Source: Rugamonas rivuli
GTDB lineage: Bacteria > Pseudomonadota > Gammaproteobacteria > Burkholderiales > Burkholderiaceae_D
Length of the DNA: 64,000 nt
Direction: 5' to 3'
Assembly (NCBI RefSeq): GCF_009380165.1
Contig: NZ_WHUF01000003.1
Coordinates: 558,001 to 622,000, forward strand
The stretch's first letter is position 1. Each line of letters begins with the position of its first letter. Below the pieces are notes generated by a model. That model had not been told where the DNA came from. It saw only the letters and a program-made list of their open reading frames with translations, and made no database searches. Shown piece by piece: positions 43,304 through 52,707 of this stretch. The position numbers were made by a program, and so were the translations under genes.

Positions 43304-45679
43304 TTAGAAAAGGCTGGCTTGCGCCGTTGTGAGGCTGGTAAAACTGTCGTGCATCGGCAGCAGTATCGAATCTGCGATCGGCTGCAGTTGCTTGGTCAGG
43401 TAGTGCTCGTAGTCGATATGCGAGCGCACCACCTCGGTAGGCTCCGGGCCGCTGGTGGTCATCACATAGCTGATCCAACCGCCGTTCTGATAGCGCAGCG
43501 GGCGGTGCTGCGCCTGATTGTACTCATCGGCCAGACGCGCGGCGCGCACTTGCGGCGGCACGTTGACCTTGTATTCGTCCAGCCGCTGGCGCAGGCGCTT
43601 GCGGTACACCAGCAGCTCGTCGTAGTCGCCGGACAGCGTCTTCTGCGCATACTCGCGCACGAAATCCTGGTAGGGCTCGTCCTTGAAGATGCGTGTGAAC
43701 AGGCCCTGCTGGAACTGCTGCGCCAGCGGCGTCCAGTCGCTGCGCGCCACCTCCAGGCCGCGGTAGATCACTTCCTCTTCGCCCTTGGCGTTGACGGCCA
43801 GGCCGGCGTAGCGCTTCTTGCTGCCGGTCTCGGTGCCGCGTATGGTCGGCATGAAGAACTTGCGGTAGTGCGTGTCGAATTCGATTTCGAGATGGCACTC
43901 CAGACCGTGCTTTTCCTTCAGCATGGTGCGCCACCAGTCGTTGATCTTGACGGCCAGGCCCTCGCCGATGGCCAGCGCCTCAGCGTTGCCGTATTCCTTT
44001 TTCAGCCAGATGAAGATGGAATCGGTGTCGCCGTAGATGACGTCGTAGCCTTCGGCCTCGACCAGCTCGCGGGTCTGCTTCATCATCTGGTGGCCGCGCA
44101 GCGTAACCGAGGAGACCAAGCGGGGATTGAAGAAACGGCATTCGGTCGCACCCAGCACGCCGCAGAAGGAGTTCATCAGCAGCTTCAACGCTTGCGACAG
44201 CGGCTCGTTCTTGGCGCGCTTGGCGGCGTCACGCTGCTTCCAGATTTGCGTGGTGATCTCGGGCAGGCAATGCCTGGTGCGCGAGAACACGGTGCCGTTG
44301 ACGCCCTCCACCACGGACGCCGGATCGTCTGCTACCTCGCCTTCGATCAGGCCGACCGGATCGACCAGGAAGGTGCGGATGATGGACGGATACAGGCTTT
44401 TGTAATCGAGCACCACGACCGAGTCGTACAGGCCGGGTTTGGAATCCATGACGAAGCCCCCCGGCGAAGCGCCGCCGGAGACATCGCCGACGCTGGGCGC
44501 GACATAGCCTTCGCGATGCATGCGCGGCAGGTAGTGATGGCCGAAGGCGGCGATCGATCCGCCCAGATGGTCGGCCTGCAAGCCCGTCACGGTGGCGCGC
44601 TCGATCATGAAGGCCAGCAGGTTGGCCTTGTCGAAAATGCGCGTGACCAGCTCGCAGTCCTTCAGGTTGTAGTGGGCCAGCGCCGGCTTGTCTTCGTGGA
44701 AGCGGCGTTCGATTTCAGCCATCTTGTCGTAGACGTCGCCGATGTCCTTGCCCTCGCCCAGCATGGCTTGCGACACGTTCTCCAGGCTGAAGGACGGGAA
44801 GGTCCACGACGCGGCCTTCAGCGCATCGATGCCGTCGAGGACGATGCGGCCGACCACCGGTGCGAACAGATAGCCCTTCTGGCCGGGATGCTCGCGCCAT
44901 TCGATGGTCTTGCCTTCGCGGCCCAGGGCCAGCGGGAGCTTGTACTTGTCGGCGTTCTTTTGCAGTACGCGCAGGTCGAACTGCACCACATTCCAGCCGA
45001 CCAGCACATCGGGATCGTGGCGCACGAACCAGGCGTTGAGCTTCTCGATCAGCTGGCGTGGGGTGGCGCAGTATTCCAGGTCGAAGTCGATCTGCTGCGA
45101 CGACTCGGCCGGCGCTTCGCCCAGCATGTAGACCTGGCGCTGGCCGCAGCCCTCCAGCGCGATCGAATACAGATCCTCGAAGGCGCTGGTTTCGATATCG
45201 AGCGAAACCATCTTCAGCTTGGGGCGGTACTCGGGAGCGGGCTTGAGCTTGCAGTTGTGGATGACGGTGGCGCCCTGCGTCTGGCCGCCTTCGAACTGCA
45301 CGGCGGCGGTGATGAAGCGCTCCATCAGATAGCGCTCGGGCGGACGGATATCGGCTTCCAGCATCTTGATGCCGTGTTCGCGCAAGGTCCGCTCCAGCGC
45401 CGTGAGCTGCTTGTAGCGGGAGGCATAAATGCCGACCACCGGTTCCTGCTCGAAGGTTTTCAGTTCGAGATCGCGCAGCTCGAAGCCGGGCTGCCCGCCG
45501 ATCAGCGCCTCGATGGCCGCGCGCTGCTTCGCCTCGGCGAAAGCCACCGAAGTTTGCGCGGTCAGACGGATCTTTTTCGGGCCGTCGTCGGTCGCCAGCC
45601 AGAACTCGATCTCCGTCCCATTGGCCGCGTCTCGCCAGTGGCGAGTCAGGATAAAGCCGTTTTGGGCAGTATGCGTCAT
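43304..45679 (-). CDS. polB: DNA polymerase II (family B)
   Basis: Encodes 791 residues, close to the E. coli enzyme. GFILTRHWRDAANGTEIEFW begins the protein as in PolB. The 3'-5' exonuclease has SLDIETSAF, the polymerase motif A reads DYKSLYPSIIRTF, and motif C reads YGDTDS. It replicates past damage and restarts forks in the SOS response. ATG at 45679 matches the family start. A perfect LexA box lies 13 bases upstream and a TATAAT starts only seven bases before the ATG, so the mRNA may be nearly leaderless. Confidence 0.96.
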   Translation of the reverse strand: MTHTAQNGFILTRHWRDAANGTEIEFWLATDDGPKKIRLTAQTSVAFAEAKQRAAIEALIGGQPGFELRDLELKTFEQEPVVGIYASRYKQLTALERTLREHGIKMLEADIRPPERYLMERFITAAVQFEGGQTQGATVIHNCKLKPAPEYRPKLKMVSLDIETSAFEDLYSIALEGCGQRQVYMLGEAPAESSQQIDFDLEYCATPRQLIEKLNAWFVRHDPDVLVGWNVVQFDLRVLQKNADKYKLPLALGREGKTIEWREHPGQKGYLFAPVVGRIVLDGIDALKAASWTFPSFSLENVSQAMLGEGKDIGDVYDKMAEIERRFHEDKPALAHYNLKDCELVTRIFDKANLLAFMIERATVTGLQADHLGGSIAAFGHHYLPRMHREGYVAPSVGDVSGGASPGGFVMDSKPGLYDSVVVLDYKSLYPSIIRTFLVDPVGLIEGEVADDPASVVEGVNGTVFSRTRHCLPEITTQIWKQRDAAKRAKNEPLSQALKLLMNSFCGVLGATECRFFNPRLVSSVTLRGHQMMKQTRELVEAEGYDVIYGDTDSIFIWLKKEYGNAEALAIGEGLAVKINDWWRTMLKEKHGLECHLEIEFDTHYRKFFMPTIRGTETGSKKRYAGLAVNAKGEEEVIYRGLEVARSDWTPLAQQFQQGLFTRIFKDEPYQDFVREYAQKTLSGDYDELLVYRKRLRQRLDEYKVNVPPQVRAARLADEYNQAQHRPLRYQNGGWISYVMTTSGPEPTEVVRSHIDYEHYLTKQLQPIADSILLPMHDSFTSLTTAQASLF

Positions 45680-45691
45680 GACAGAATTATA

Positions 45692-45707
45692 CTGTATGTG
45701 CATACAG
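45692..45707. promoter_or_regulatory. LexA (SOS) box of polB
   Basis: CTGTATGTGCATACAG is a perfect CTGT-N8-ACAG LexA site. It lies directly upstream of, and abuts, a minus-strand TATAAT at 45691-45686, so LexA would block RNA polymerase. Confidence 0.9.
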
Positions 45708-45731
45708 CTTACCAGCGGGCGACGCAAGGAC

Positions 45732-46295
45732 CTATTTATCGCCTGCGAAGGCCTTGCCCAGCTCGGGGCTGAGGTGCATCAACGGGATTTTCTGTCGGCG
45801 AAATTCTCGCTGCAAGCGGTCCCGTCCGCCAAACGCCTGCGTCAGCGTGGCCGACAAATTATCCGCCAGGGCTTCCAGCACCGGCTGGGGAATTTCGTCA
45901 AAAAACCTGGCGTCGAACACTTCGCGAGCCGGGCCAAAGACGATGCATTCACTGCCGTCAATTTCAATCACCGTGCCGTATCGGTTGATCTCGTACTTTG
46001 GAAAGTTGGGCGGCCTGGGCGCCGAGCGGATCGAATAGCCACCGATGACGTAATACTGCCGGTTCCCATCCAGCGCGGCGGCATAGATCCATGTCCGGCT
46101 CTGCATGCGTTCGTCATCAGCCAGCGTCGGGCACTTGCGGATCTCATCGTCGGGCAGCACATTGAAATGCGTCTTGGCCAACTCGTAGCGCAATCCAAAA
46201 ACCGGTTCATGCAGCGCTGTAGGCGCGGCGCTTTGCGCGTTTTCTGCAAGAAGGGCCAGCAGCACAAGAAGACGACTAAGGACGGTAGACGACAT
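45732..46295 (-). CDS. Secreted protein of unknown function, possible immunity partner of the upstream amidase
   Basis: Encodes 187 residues with a clear signal peptide (MSSTVLSRLLVLLALLAENAQSA) and a mixed soluble body with one Cys pair (IRKCP, SECIVF); no family recognised. GAGAGG precedes the ATG at 46295. It overlaps the end of the amidase-like gene by 20 bases, so the two are translated from one message. A periplasmic partner encoded directly behind a small peptidoglycan amidase is the typical layout of type VI effector-immunity pairs, hence the suggestion. Function is unproven. Confidence 0.6.
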   Translation of the reverse strand: MSSTVLSRLLVLLALLAENAQSAAPTALHEPVFGLRYELAKTHFNVLPDDEIRKCPTLADDERMQSRTWIYAAALDGNRQYYVIGGYSIRSAPRPPNFPKYEINRYGTVIEIDGSECIVFGPAREVFDARFFDEIPQPVLEALADNLSATLTQAFGGRDRLQREFRRQKIPLMHLSPELGKAFAGDK

Positions 46296-46653
46296 AGCCT
46301 GGCCTCTCTTTTCGATACGCTGGTCCCGGCCAAAACCCGGTTTGTACGAAATCGGATACCCAGTTTTTTCCGTCATATGCCTGGATATGCCCCGCGCCCG
46401 ATGCGGCCGGTGGCTGCATCACAACGACGTCCCCTTTCTCCGCGGAGAATTGCGCAGGATCGTCAGAGGCAACCACATGAAATCCGTTACGCAACAGAGT
46501 AGGCCCCCAGGCCTTGGCATCGTGCGGATGGCCGGTAGTCCTGGCCCCGCCAGCCTCCAACGCCAGGCGTACATACTTTGCACAACGTCTCTGGCTTATC
46601 TTCCCTGCGTTCTTCTTCAACTGCTCCACGAACTTCTCTATATTGATAGTCAT
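46276..46653 (-). CDS. Small NlpC/CHAP-like peptidoglycan amidase, possible type VI (Tae-like) effector
   Basis: Encodes 125 residues, no signal peptide. The catalytic Cys is likely Cys24 in RRCAKYVRLALEAGG and the His lies in GAGHIQAYDGKNWVSDF; both are in the order seen in NlpC/P60, CHAP and Tae amidases. KGDVVVMQPP and the Pro/Tyr-rich end are typical of these small domains. It would cleave peptide stems of peptidoglycan. Lack of a signal peptide means delivery by a secretion system (type VI) or by lysis. GGGAGGA gives a strong ribosome binding site. No type VI genes occur in the window. A phage-endolysin origin is the alternative. Confidence 0.65.
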   Translation of the reverse strand: MTINIEKFVEQLKKNAGKISQRRCAKYVRLALEAGGARTTGHPHDAKAWGPTLLRNGFHVVASDDPAQFSAEKGDVVVMQPPAASGAGHIQAYDGKNWVSDFVQTGFWPGPAYRKERPGYVVYRP

Positions 46654-46732
46654 GTCCAGGTCCTCCCATACAAGAACTGGACTTTGCTCCGAACAGACTG
46701 GGACATCATTGCGCCGTCACAAACGTCGCCGC

Positions 46733-46766
46733 AAAAAAAAACGCATGCCCAAGACAGCGGCATGCG
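46733..46766 (-). terminator. Terminator after the second complete TonB receptor gene
   Basis: CGCATGCC and GGCATGCG pair around nine bases; on the minus strand they are followed by nine T (A-run 46733-46741). It separates the receptor gene from the amidase gene. Confidence 0.85.
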
Positions 46767-46788
46767 ACTTTAAAAGCGACGCGGATGC

Positions 46789-49305
46789 TTAGTACTTCAC
46801 ATCGAGCTTGACACTGAAGTAGCGGAACACATCACGCGGTGGCACCCAGCTGTTGACCGTCAGGGCCGGCGAGGTGGCTGTCGGGCCGGCGCGGAACGAT
46901 GGGCCGCTGGCGTTGGCGTTCGGGATGTAGAAGCGGTCGAACAGATTGTTCACCCGGAAGCTGATGCCGTAGCGCCCCTTCTGGTCACGCACGCCAAAGC
47001 CCAGGTCGGTAATGCTGTAGCCGGCATTGACCGAGCGCGGATCGTTGTTGATGTTGGTGTTGTACTCGTTCTGGTAACGCACGTTGACGTTGACGAAACC
47101 ATTGACCGGTAACTGGGGCACCGGGAACTCGTAGTTGGCGCCGATGTTCAGCTTGATCTTCGGCGTGCCCGGGAAGATGCTGTTGTCCAGGTTCTGCACA
47201 CCCGTGGTCGAGCCCGGCGTGATCGGGAAGCAGCTCGGGTTCTGGCCGGCCAGCGAACCATTGGCCGCCAGCTTGGTGTTGCCGACGGCGACGTTGGTGG
47301 TGTCGGCGAAGCACGGACCATTGGCCCACTTCTCGATGGTCGGCAGCGTGAAGGCTAGTGCCGCGTTGATGGTCAAGTCCTTGGCCGCCAGCAGATGGCT
47401 GTCGATCTCGAAGCCGTGCGTGCGGATGCGCGGAATCGAATTCAGCTGGCTGTAGATGGTCGGATCATTCGGCTGCACGTAGGTGACGTTCTGCTGGTAG
47501 TTGAAGAACTCCGAGTTGTACACCGTGGCCGCCACCGACAAGCGGTTGTCGAACAGGTTGGCCTTGGCGCCGATCTCCATCGTCTGGCTGGTTTCCGGAC
47601 GCACCGGGAACGCCGCCACCGCCTTCAGGCCGGACGTGACGTCATACGCCTTGCCCTTGTAGCCGGTCGCGCCCATCACATACACCATCAACTCCGGCGT
47701 GACCTGCTTCTGCAGGCTGACCTTGCCGGTGTAGGCGCGGTCGGCGTTGCCGGTGCTCTGGAACTGGTCCACGCCCGGGGGGCCCGGCACGAAGCTGGCG
47801 CGGTCGACCTGGTTGGTGTAGTAGTTGCGCGCGTAGTGGAAGCCCGAGGTTTCCAGGTTGTCGCGCAGGCCGGCTTCCAGCGTCCAGGTCGGTACGAATT
47901 CCCACGAGGCCTGGCCGAAGATGGCCTTGTTGGTGTTGTAGATGTCGGTGTAGTAGTTGGTCGGGCTGGAGTTGGAGTTGCCGTTGCACAGGGTCGGCGA
48001 CACGCAGTAACCGCGAATGAAGTGGCGGTAGATCTCGTTATGCGCCGCCCACAAACCGGCCACGTACTTGAAGTTGCCACGGTCCGGCGAAACGTAGCGG
48101 ATTTCCTGCGTCTTGGTGCGGATGTCGTAGGTGCCGTACTGGTTGTTCCCCTGCGTCAGCGCGGTCTTGCCCGCTTCGGCGATGGTCGGCACGTCGGTGA
48201 AATCCTGGTCGCGGAAGTCGTTGGCCAGGTATTTGTCCACCGAGCTGATCGCCATCAGCTGGGCATCGTTCGGCAGCGTGTAGGTCAGCTTGAGGCCGGT
48301 GCCACGGTCGCTGGAAATCAGGCCGGTCGGGAAGTCGCGGCGCACATTGCGGTTGTTTGGATCGTTGACGTTGATACCGGCCAGCACCGACGTCGCCGGC
48401 AGCAGCGGGTTGCCGTTGAAGTAGACGCCGTCCAGGCCCACCGGCGTCGACACCAGGTTGCCCGCCGCCGCAGAACCGGTGCGCAGGAAGAAGCCGTTGA
48501 TGGCGGTGACGCCGCGCGTGTTCTCCGAATAATTGTAGTGCGGCGACAGGTCGATAGACAGATTGTCGAGCGGCGTCCACTGCAGCTTGGCCAGGAAGGT
48601 CTTGCCGCCCGAGCCGTTGACATCGCGGCCGTCGGTCAGGTTGTGGAAGGTGCCCGGCAGCCGCGTGTTGCTGGCGGCGATGCGCATCGCGAAGTGCTCG
48701 TTGATGGTGCCGCCCATCGATGCGTTGACGCGCCATTCGTGGTCGCTGCTGAGGTAGGTGCTGCCGCGATAGGTCATCGGGCCGGCCAGCGGCTTGGTGA
48801 CGATGTTGACGGCGCCGGCCACGGCCGACTTGCCGAACAGCGTGCTCTGCGGTCCCTTCAGCACCTCGATGCGCGACACGTCGGCCAGATCCTTGAAGGC
48901 CTGGAACTGGGTGGCGATGGGGATGTCGTCGATGATGACGGCCACGTCCGACTCGACGCCGATGCCGACCGACACGGTGCCGATGCCGCGCATGAAGATG
49001 GCGTTGTTGGCGGCGGTGGTGCCGGAGTTGAGCGTCAGCGACGGCATCATGTTGACCACGTCTTCGAATTCGCGCACGTTGGTGCGCAGGATTTCCTGCT
49101 CGCTCATGACCGAGATGGCCATCGGCACGCTTTCCAGTTTTTCCACGCGCTTGTTGGCCGTCACCACCACGGTTTCCAGTTGGCCGGGTTTGGCGGTCGA
49201 AGCTTCCTGCGCCTGCGCCGTCATGGCGAACAGGGCCAGCGCCAGGGCCGAGGCCATCGGCGTCATCTTGATGGTCGTTTGCTGCTTGTAATTGTTGTTA
49301 AACAC
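46789..49305 (-). CDS. TonB-dependent outer-membrane receptor, LacI-linked
   Basis: Encodes 838 residues: a signal peptide (ending AMTAQAQE), a TonB-box-like LETVVVTANKR, a plug (IFMRGIGTVSVGIGVESDVAV, KGPQSTLFGKSAVAGAVNIV) and a long barrel ending FSVKLDVKY. The plug type is that of the large sugar/metabolite receptor group found in Xanthomonas, Caulobacter and Oxalobacteraceae. A LacI-type operator-like palindrome lies 167 bases upstream and a LacI-family gene is next to it, so a sugar or sugar acid substrate is likely. Confidence 0.92.
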   Translation of the reverse strand: MFNNNYKQQTTIKMTPMASALALALFAMTAQAQEASTAKPGQLETVVVTANKRVEKLESVPMAISVMSEQEILRTNVREFEDVVNMMPSLTLNSGTTAANNAIFMRGIGTVSVGIGVESDVAVIIDDIPIATQFQAFKDLADVSRIEVLKGPQSTLFGKSAVAGAVNIVTKPLAGPMTYRGSTYLSSDHEWRVNASMGGTINEHFAMRIAASNTRLPGTFHNLTDGRDVNGSGGKTFLAKLQWTPLDNLSIDLSPHYNYSENTRGVTAINGFFLRTGSAAAGNLVSTPVGLDGVYFNGNPLLPATSVLAGINVNDPNNRNVRRDFPTGLISSDRGTGLKLTYTLPNDAQLMAISSVDKYLANDFRDQDFTDVPTIAEAGKTALTQGNNQYGTYDIRTKTQEIRYVSPDRGNFKYVAGLWAAHNEIYRHFIRGYCVSPTLCNGNSNSSPTNYYTDIYNTNKAIFGQASWEFVPTWTLEAGLRDNLETSGFHYARNYYTNQVDRASFVPGPPGVDQFQSTGNADRAYTGKVSLQKQVTPELMVYVMGATGYKGKAYDVTSGLKAVAAFPVRPETSQTMEIGAKANLFDNRLSVAATVYNSEFFNYQQNVTYVQPNDPTIYSQLNSIPRIRTHGFEIDSHLLAAKDLTINAALAFTLPTIEKWANGPCFADTTNVAVGNTKLAANGSLAGQNPSCFPITPGSTTGVQNLDNSIFPGTPKIKLNIGANYEFPVPQLPVNGFVNVNVRYQNEYNTNINNDPRSVNAGYSITDLGFGVRDQKGRYGISFRVNNLFDRFYIPNANASGPSFRAGPTATSPALTVNSWVPPRDVFRYFSVKLDVKY

Positions 49306-49471
49306 TGTTGTCCCCTAATTGACAGATAAGAACCGCTACGTACCTCTGCTTAGTTATACGATGTGTAGGCGTTTAACAACAACTAAACCACACCGACCAA
49401 CTCCCGCGCCGCACCATTTTTTGAGGCTAAACGCGGTCTTGCCCCGGAAACTGCCACTTGCACCACATCCA

Positions 49472-49485
49472 TGGTACCGGTACCA
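49472..49485. promoter_or_regulatory. Candidate LacI-family operator upstream of the TonB receptor gene
   Basis: TGGTACCGGTACCA is a perfect 14-base palindrome with the central CG typical of LacI/GntR-type sites. It lies in the 269-base region between the LacI gene stop and the receptor start. The rest of that region shows no further clear element. Confidence 0.65.
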
Positions 49486-49574
49486 GTTGTACGATGACTC
49501 AGGTTAATCCGTGCAGTTGGAGATGTCAATAATTTTCAGAAAGGCTGTGCAAGCAGCCAGCCGGGGCGGCTTGG

Positions 49575-50648
49575 TCAGGCGCTGTCGCGCTCGATGATGG
49601 AGAAACCGATGTCGATGATGCCGTCGCGCACCTCGCGCTCCTGCGAGCGGTCGACGATGAAACGGGCGGCTGTGCTGCCTATCGTGGCGCCGTCGATGCG
49701 CACCGTGGTCAGCGCCGGCTGCAGGTCGCGGGCGAAGCTGAGGTCGCCCAGGCCGACCACGGCCAGCTGGTCCGGCACCGCGATACCCTGCGCCTGCGCC
49801 TCGGTCAGCACGCCCAGCGCCACCATGTCCGAGCTGCAGAACAGCGCGTCGATGTCGGGATGGCGGGCCAGCAGCTCGCGCAGGCCGGAGCGGCCCAGGC
49901 CGACGTTGGTCGGCGCCGGCACCACCCAGCCCGGCACTTCGGTCTCGCCGGGCCGCGCCATGCCCAGTTCAATCGCGGTCTCGGAGAAGGCCTTCATGCG
50001 GCGCATGGCGCGCTGGTCGTTCGCGCTCAGCGTGGCGACGCGGCGCTTGCCGCGCGCGTGCAGATAGCGCGCCACTTCCTCCCCCACTTTTTCGTGCGAG
50101 AAGCCGATCAGCATGTCGATGGGGTCGGGCGTCAAGTCCCAGGTTTCCACCACGGGGATGCCGCTGGTGAGCAGGCGCTGGCGGCCCTGCGGCGAACGCA
50201 TGATCCCGGTCAGCACCACGCCGTCGGGACGGCGGCCGATGATGGCCTCCAGCAGTTCATCCTCGCGAGAGTCTTCGTAGCCGGACTGGCCCAGCATCAG
50301 CTGATAGCCCGACGCCGCCAGCGACGCCGTCAGCGACTGCACCATCTCCAGGAACACATTGCCGGAGATGGTGGGAATCACCGCCGCCACCAGTCTGCTC
50401 TTGCGCGAGGCCAGGCCGCCGGCCAGCATATTCGGCACGTAGCCGGTCTGCTCGACGGCAGCGCGCACCCGCTCCAGTATCGCATCCGACACCGCGTTCG
50501 GCGTGTTGAGCGCACGCGATGCGGTGATCGGCGCCACGCCCGCCAGCTTGGCGACGTCGCGCAATGTGGTGCCGCCGCTTTTGCGGCGGCTGCGGCGTGG
50601 AGGGGCCGCTACTGGCGGCTCTGCGTTGTGATCCGGGGTGTCATCCAT
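49575..50648 (-). CDS. LacI-family transcriptional regulator
   Basis: Encodes 357 residues. A basic tail (PPRRSRRKSGG) precedes the helix-turn-helix TTLRDVAKLAGVAPITASRALN and hinge helix GYVPNMLAGGLASRKS. The periplasmic-binding-protein-like sensor domain follows. It resembles the GntR (gluconate) branch by its hinge and length. It probably represses the adjacent TonB receptor gene through the palindrome at 49472-49485. It is the gene downstream of an acyl-CoA dehydrogenase gene on the same strand. Confidence 0.92.
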   Translation of the reverse strand: MDDTPDHNAEPPVAAPPRRSRRKSGGTTLRDVAKLAGVAPITASRALNTPNAVSDAILERVRAAVEQTGYVPNMLAGGLASRKSRLVAAVIPTISGNVFLEMVQSLTASLAASGYQLMLGQSGYEDSREDELLEAIIGRRPDGVVLTGIMRSPQGRQRLLTSGIPVVETWDLTPDPIDMLIGFSHEKVGEEVARYLHARGKRRVATLSANDQRAMRRMKAFSETAIELGMARPGETEVPGWVVPAPTNVGLGRSGLRELLARHPDIDALFCSSDMVALGVLTEAQAQGIAVPDQLAVVGLGDLSFARDLQPALTTVRIDGATIGSTAARFIVDRSQEREVRDGIIDIGFSIIERDSA

Positions 50649-50669
50649 GCGGCGATTCTAACACCGGGA

Positions 50670-51899
50670 TCAGTGGCTGCGCGGCGCCTTGTAGCGCGCC
50701 AGCTCCATCTTGCCGATCTGGCTGCGGTGCACTTCGTCCGGACCATCGGCCAGCCGCAGCGAACGCGCACCGGCATAGGCCGAAGCCAGGAAGGGATCGG
50801 CCATGCCGCCGCCGCCCTGCACCTGGATCGCCCAGTCGATCACCTTGCAGGCCATCGTCGGCGCGGCCACCTTGATCATCGCGATCTCCTTGGCCGCGAC
50901 CTTGTTGCCGACCGTGTCCATCATGTAGGCCGCGTTCAGCACCAGCAGGCGGGCCTGGTCGATCATGATGCGCGACTCGGCGATGCGTTCCAGCGTCACG
51001 CCCTGCTCCGCCACCGGCTTGCCGAAAGCGACGCGGCTCAAGCTGCGCTTGCACATCTGCTCCAGCGCGCGCTCGGCCAGGCCGATCAAACGCATGCAGT
51101 GGTGGATGCGGCCCGGCCCGAGGCGGCCCTGGGCGATTTCGAAACCACGGCCCTCGCCCAGCAGCAGGTTGGAGGCCGGCACGCGCACATTGTCGAACAC
51201 GATTTCGGCGTGGCCGTGCGGCGCGTCGTCGAAGCCGAACACCGGCAGGTGGCGCAGCACCTTCACGCCGGGCGTATCGCGCGGCACCAGTATCATCGAC
51301 TGCTGCAGGTGGCGATTGGGATTATCGGGATCGCTCTTGCCCATGAAGATGAAGACCTTGCAGCGCGGGTCGTTGCCGCCGGAGGACCACCACTTGCGGC
51401 CATTGATCACATACTCGTCGCCATCGCGCACGATGGAGCTGGCGATGTTGGTGGCGTCCGACGAGGCCACGTCCGGCTCGGTCATGCCGAAGCAGGAACG
51501 GATGCGGCCATCGAGCAGCGGCTCCAGCCACTCGCGCTGCTGCGCCTCGGTGCCGTAGCGGGTCAGCACTTCCATATTGCCGGTGTCCGGCGCCGAGCAG
51601 TTGAATACTTCCGGCGCCCACACGGCGCGGCCCATGATCTCGCACAGCGGCGCGTATTCCAGGTTGGTCAAGCCGGCGCCGTGCTGCGAATCGGGCAGGA
51701 ACAGATTCCACAGCCCCGCCTCGCGCGCCTTGAGCTTGAGCTCTTCCATCACCTTGGTCGGCACCCAGGCATCGCCGGCCGCGCGGTTGGCGTCGATCTC
51801 GGCATGGAAGCGCGCCTCGTTCGGGTAGATATGCTCGTCCATAAAGGCCGTCAGCCTGGCCTGGAGCTGCTTTACTTTCGGGCTGTAGTCGAAATCCAT
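50670..51899 (-). CDS. Acyl-CoA dehydrogenase family protein
   Basis: Encodes 409 residues. The N-terminal helical domain begins [19 protein letters not shown]; the middle FAD-binding part has [17 protein letters not shown] and [19 protein letters not shown]; the C-terminal domain has QVQGGGGM and the catalytic-region LADGPDEVH. The size and sequence fit the ACAD10/11-like or long-chain branch. ATG at 51899 is set by the family start; the longer open frame upstream is a shadow of the phosphatase gene. It lies 11 bases downstream of the histidine phosphatase gene, probably one operon. Confidence 0.93.
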   Translation of the reverse strand: MDFDYSPKVKQLQARLTAFMDEHIYPNEARFHAEIDANRAAGDAWVPTKVMEELKLKAREAGLWNLFLPDSQHGAGLTNLEYAPLCEIMGRAVWAPEVFNCSAPDTGNMEVLTRYGTEAQQREWLEPLLDGRIRSCFGMTEPDVASSDATNIASSIVRDGDEYVINGRKWWSSGGNDPRCKVFIFMGKSDPDNPNRHLQQSMILVPRDTPGVKVLRHLPVFGFDDAPHGHAEIVFDNVRVPASNLLLGEGRGFEIAQGRLGPGRIHHCMRLIGLAERALEQMCKRSLSRVAFGKPVAEQGVTLERIAESRIMIDQARLLVLNAAYMMDTVGNKVAAKEIAMIKVAAPTMACKVIDWAIQVQGGGGMADPFLASAYAGARSLRLADGPDEVHRSQIGKMELARYKAPRSH

Positions 51900-51910
51900 G
51901 ATGCGGTCCT

Positions 51911-52615
51911 TTATCGGTAGGTGACGGCGCCGGGTTGTCCCAGCCATTCCAGATGCGCGTAGTTGTTCAAGTAGCTGAGCGTGAACTGGCCGGGGCGTTG
52001 CAGCAGCTTGGTGACGGCGCAATTGGCCAGCGACCAGCTCAACTCCATCACTTGATAGTCCTGAAGGCCAAGCAGGTGCTGCATCAGCGTGGCGATCACG
52101 CCGCCCGACGTGAAGACGATGGTGGCCTGCTTGCTGCTGTCGGTGTCGAGCCGCTCCAGCGCGGCCACGCAGCGGCGGCGGAAGTCCGGCCAGGTCTCGG
52201 TGTACTCGTCGTCGTGCCAGCCGCTCATCCATCGCTGCATGGCGGCGCGGAACAGGTGCTCCAATGCGCGTTGCGGCTCCTCGTGGCGCGCCAGCAGCTG
52301 CTGGAAGGCCGCGGCATCGACCGCCTCCGGACAATGGCGCCGCAGCACTTCGTGATGATCGAATTCGGCGAAGCCTTCGTCGGTGATCCATTCGGCGTCG
52401 GCCAGCTGCGGCTTGGGCAGCTCGGCCAGGCAGGTGTCGGCGGTCTGGCGATGTCGCGCCATGCCGCCCACCACCACGCGCTGGAAGGACTGGCGGCTGT
52501 TGGCGTACCACTGCCCTAGCAAACGCGCCTGCTCGTAGCCCAGCGTCGACAGCTGGTCGTAATTGGCGCTGCCGAACGAGGCCTGCCCGTGGCGCACCAG
52601 ATAAATTTGTCCCAT
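51911..52615 (-). CDS. Histidine phosphatase family protein
   Basis: Encodes 234 residues. The catalytic signature LVRHGQAS is at residues 6-13 of the chosen start, with a partner Arg in [10 protein letters not shown] and the second catalytic His in the C-terminal half region [12 protein letters not shown] (a variant of the usual SHGG, His replaced by Ser-Gly). The missing second His makes classical phosphatase activity uncertain. ATG at 52615 follows GGAAG. It leads a two-gene unit with the acyl-CoA dehydrogenase gene; this pairing is frequent in proteobacteria. Confidence 0.85.
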   Translation of the reverse strand: MGQIYLVRHGQASFGSANYDQLSTLGYEQARLLGQWYANSRQSFQRVVVGGMARHRQTADTCLAELPKPQLADAEWITDEGFAEFDHHEVLRRHCPEAVDAAAFQQLLARHEEPQRALEHLFRAAMQRWMSGWHDDEYTETWPDFRRRCVAALERLDTDSSKQATIVFTSGGVIATLMQHLLGLQDYQVMELSWSLANCAVTKLLQRPGQFTLSYLNNYAHLEWLGQPGAVTYR

Positions 52616-52707
52616 TTGCTTCCAGCTCCAGATCAAAACAGGCACCAGCTTAACGCCCGGCCTATAATTCATCAAATGAATAGTTTTAATTTAGCCGCAT
52701 AAATCTC

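Noticed and set aside
42617..45772. Long open frame on the plus strand opposite polB and its downstream gene
   Set aside because: It spans two real genes in antisense, has no recognisable motif, and its composition is that of a shadow frame.
51900..52511. N-terminal extension of the acyl-CoA dehydrogenase frame
   Set aside because: The extension overlaps the histidine phosphatase gene in another frame and is not protein-like; the family start lies at 51899.
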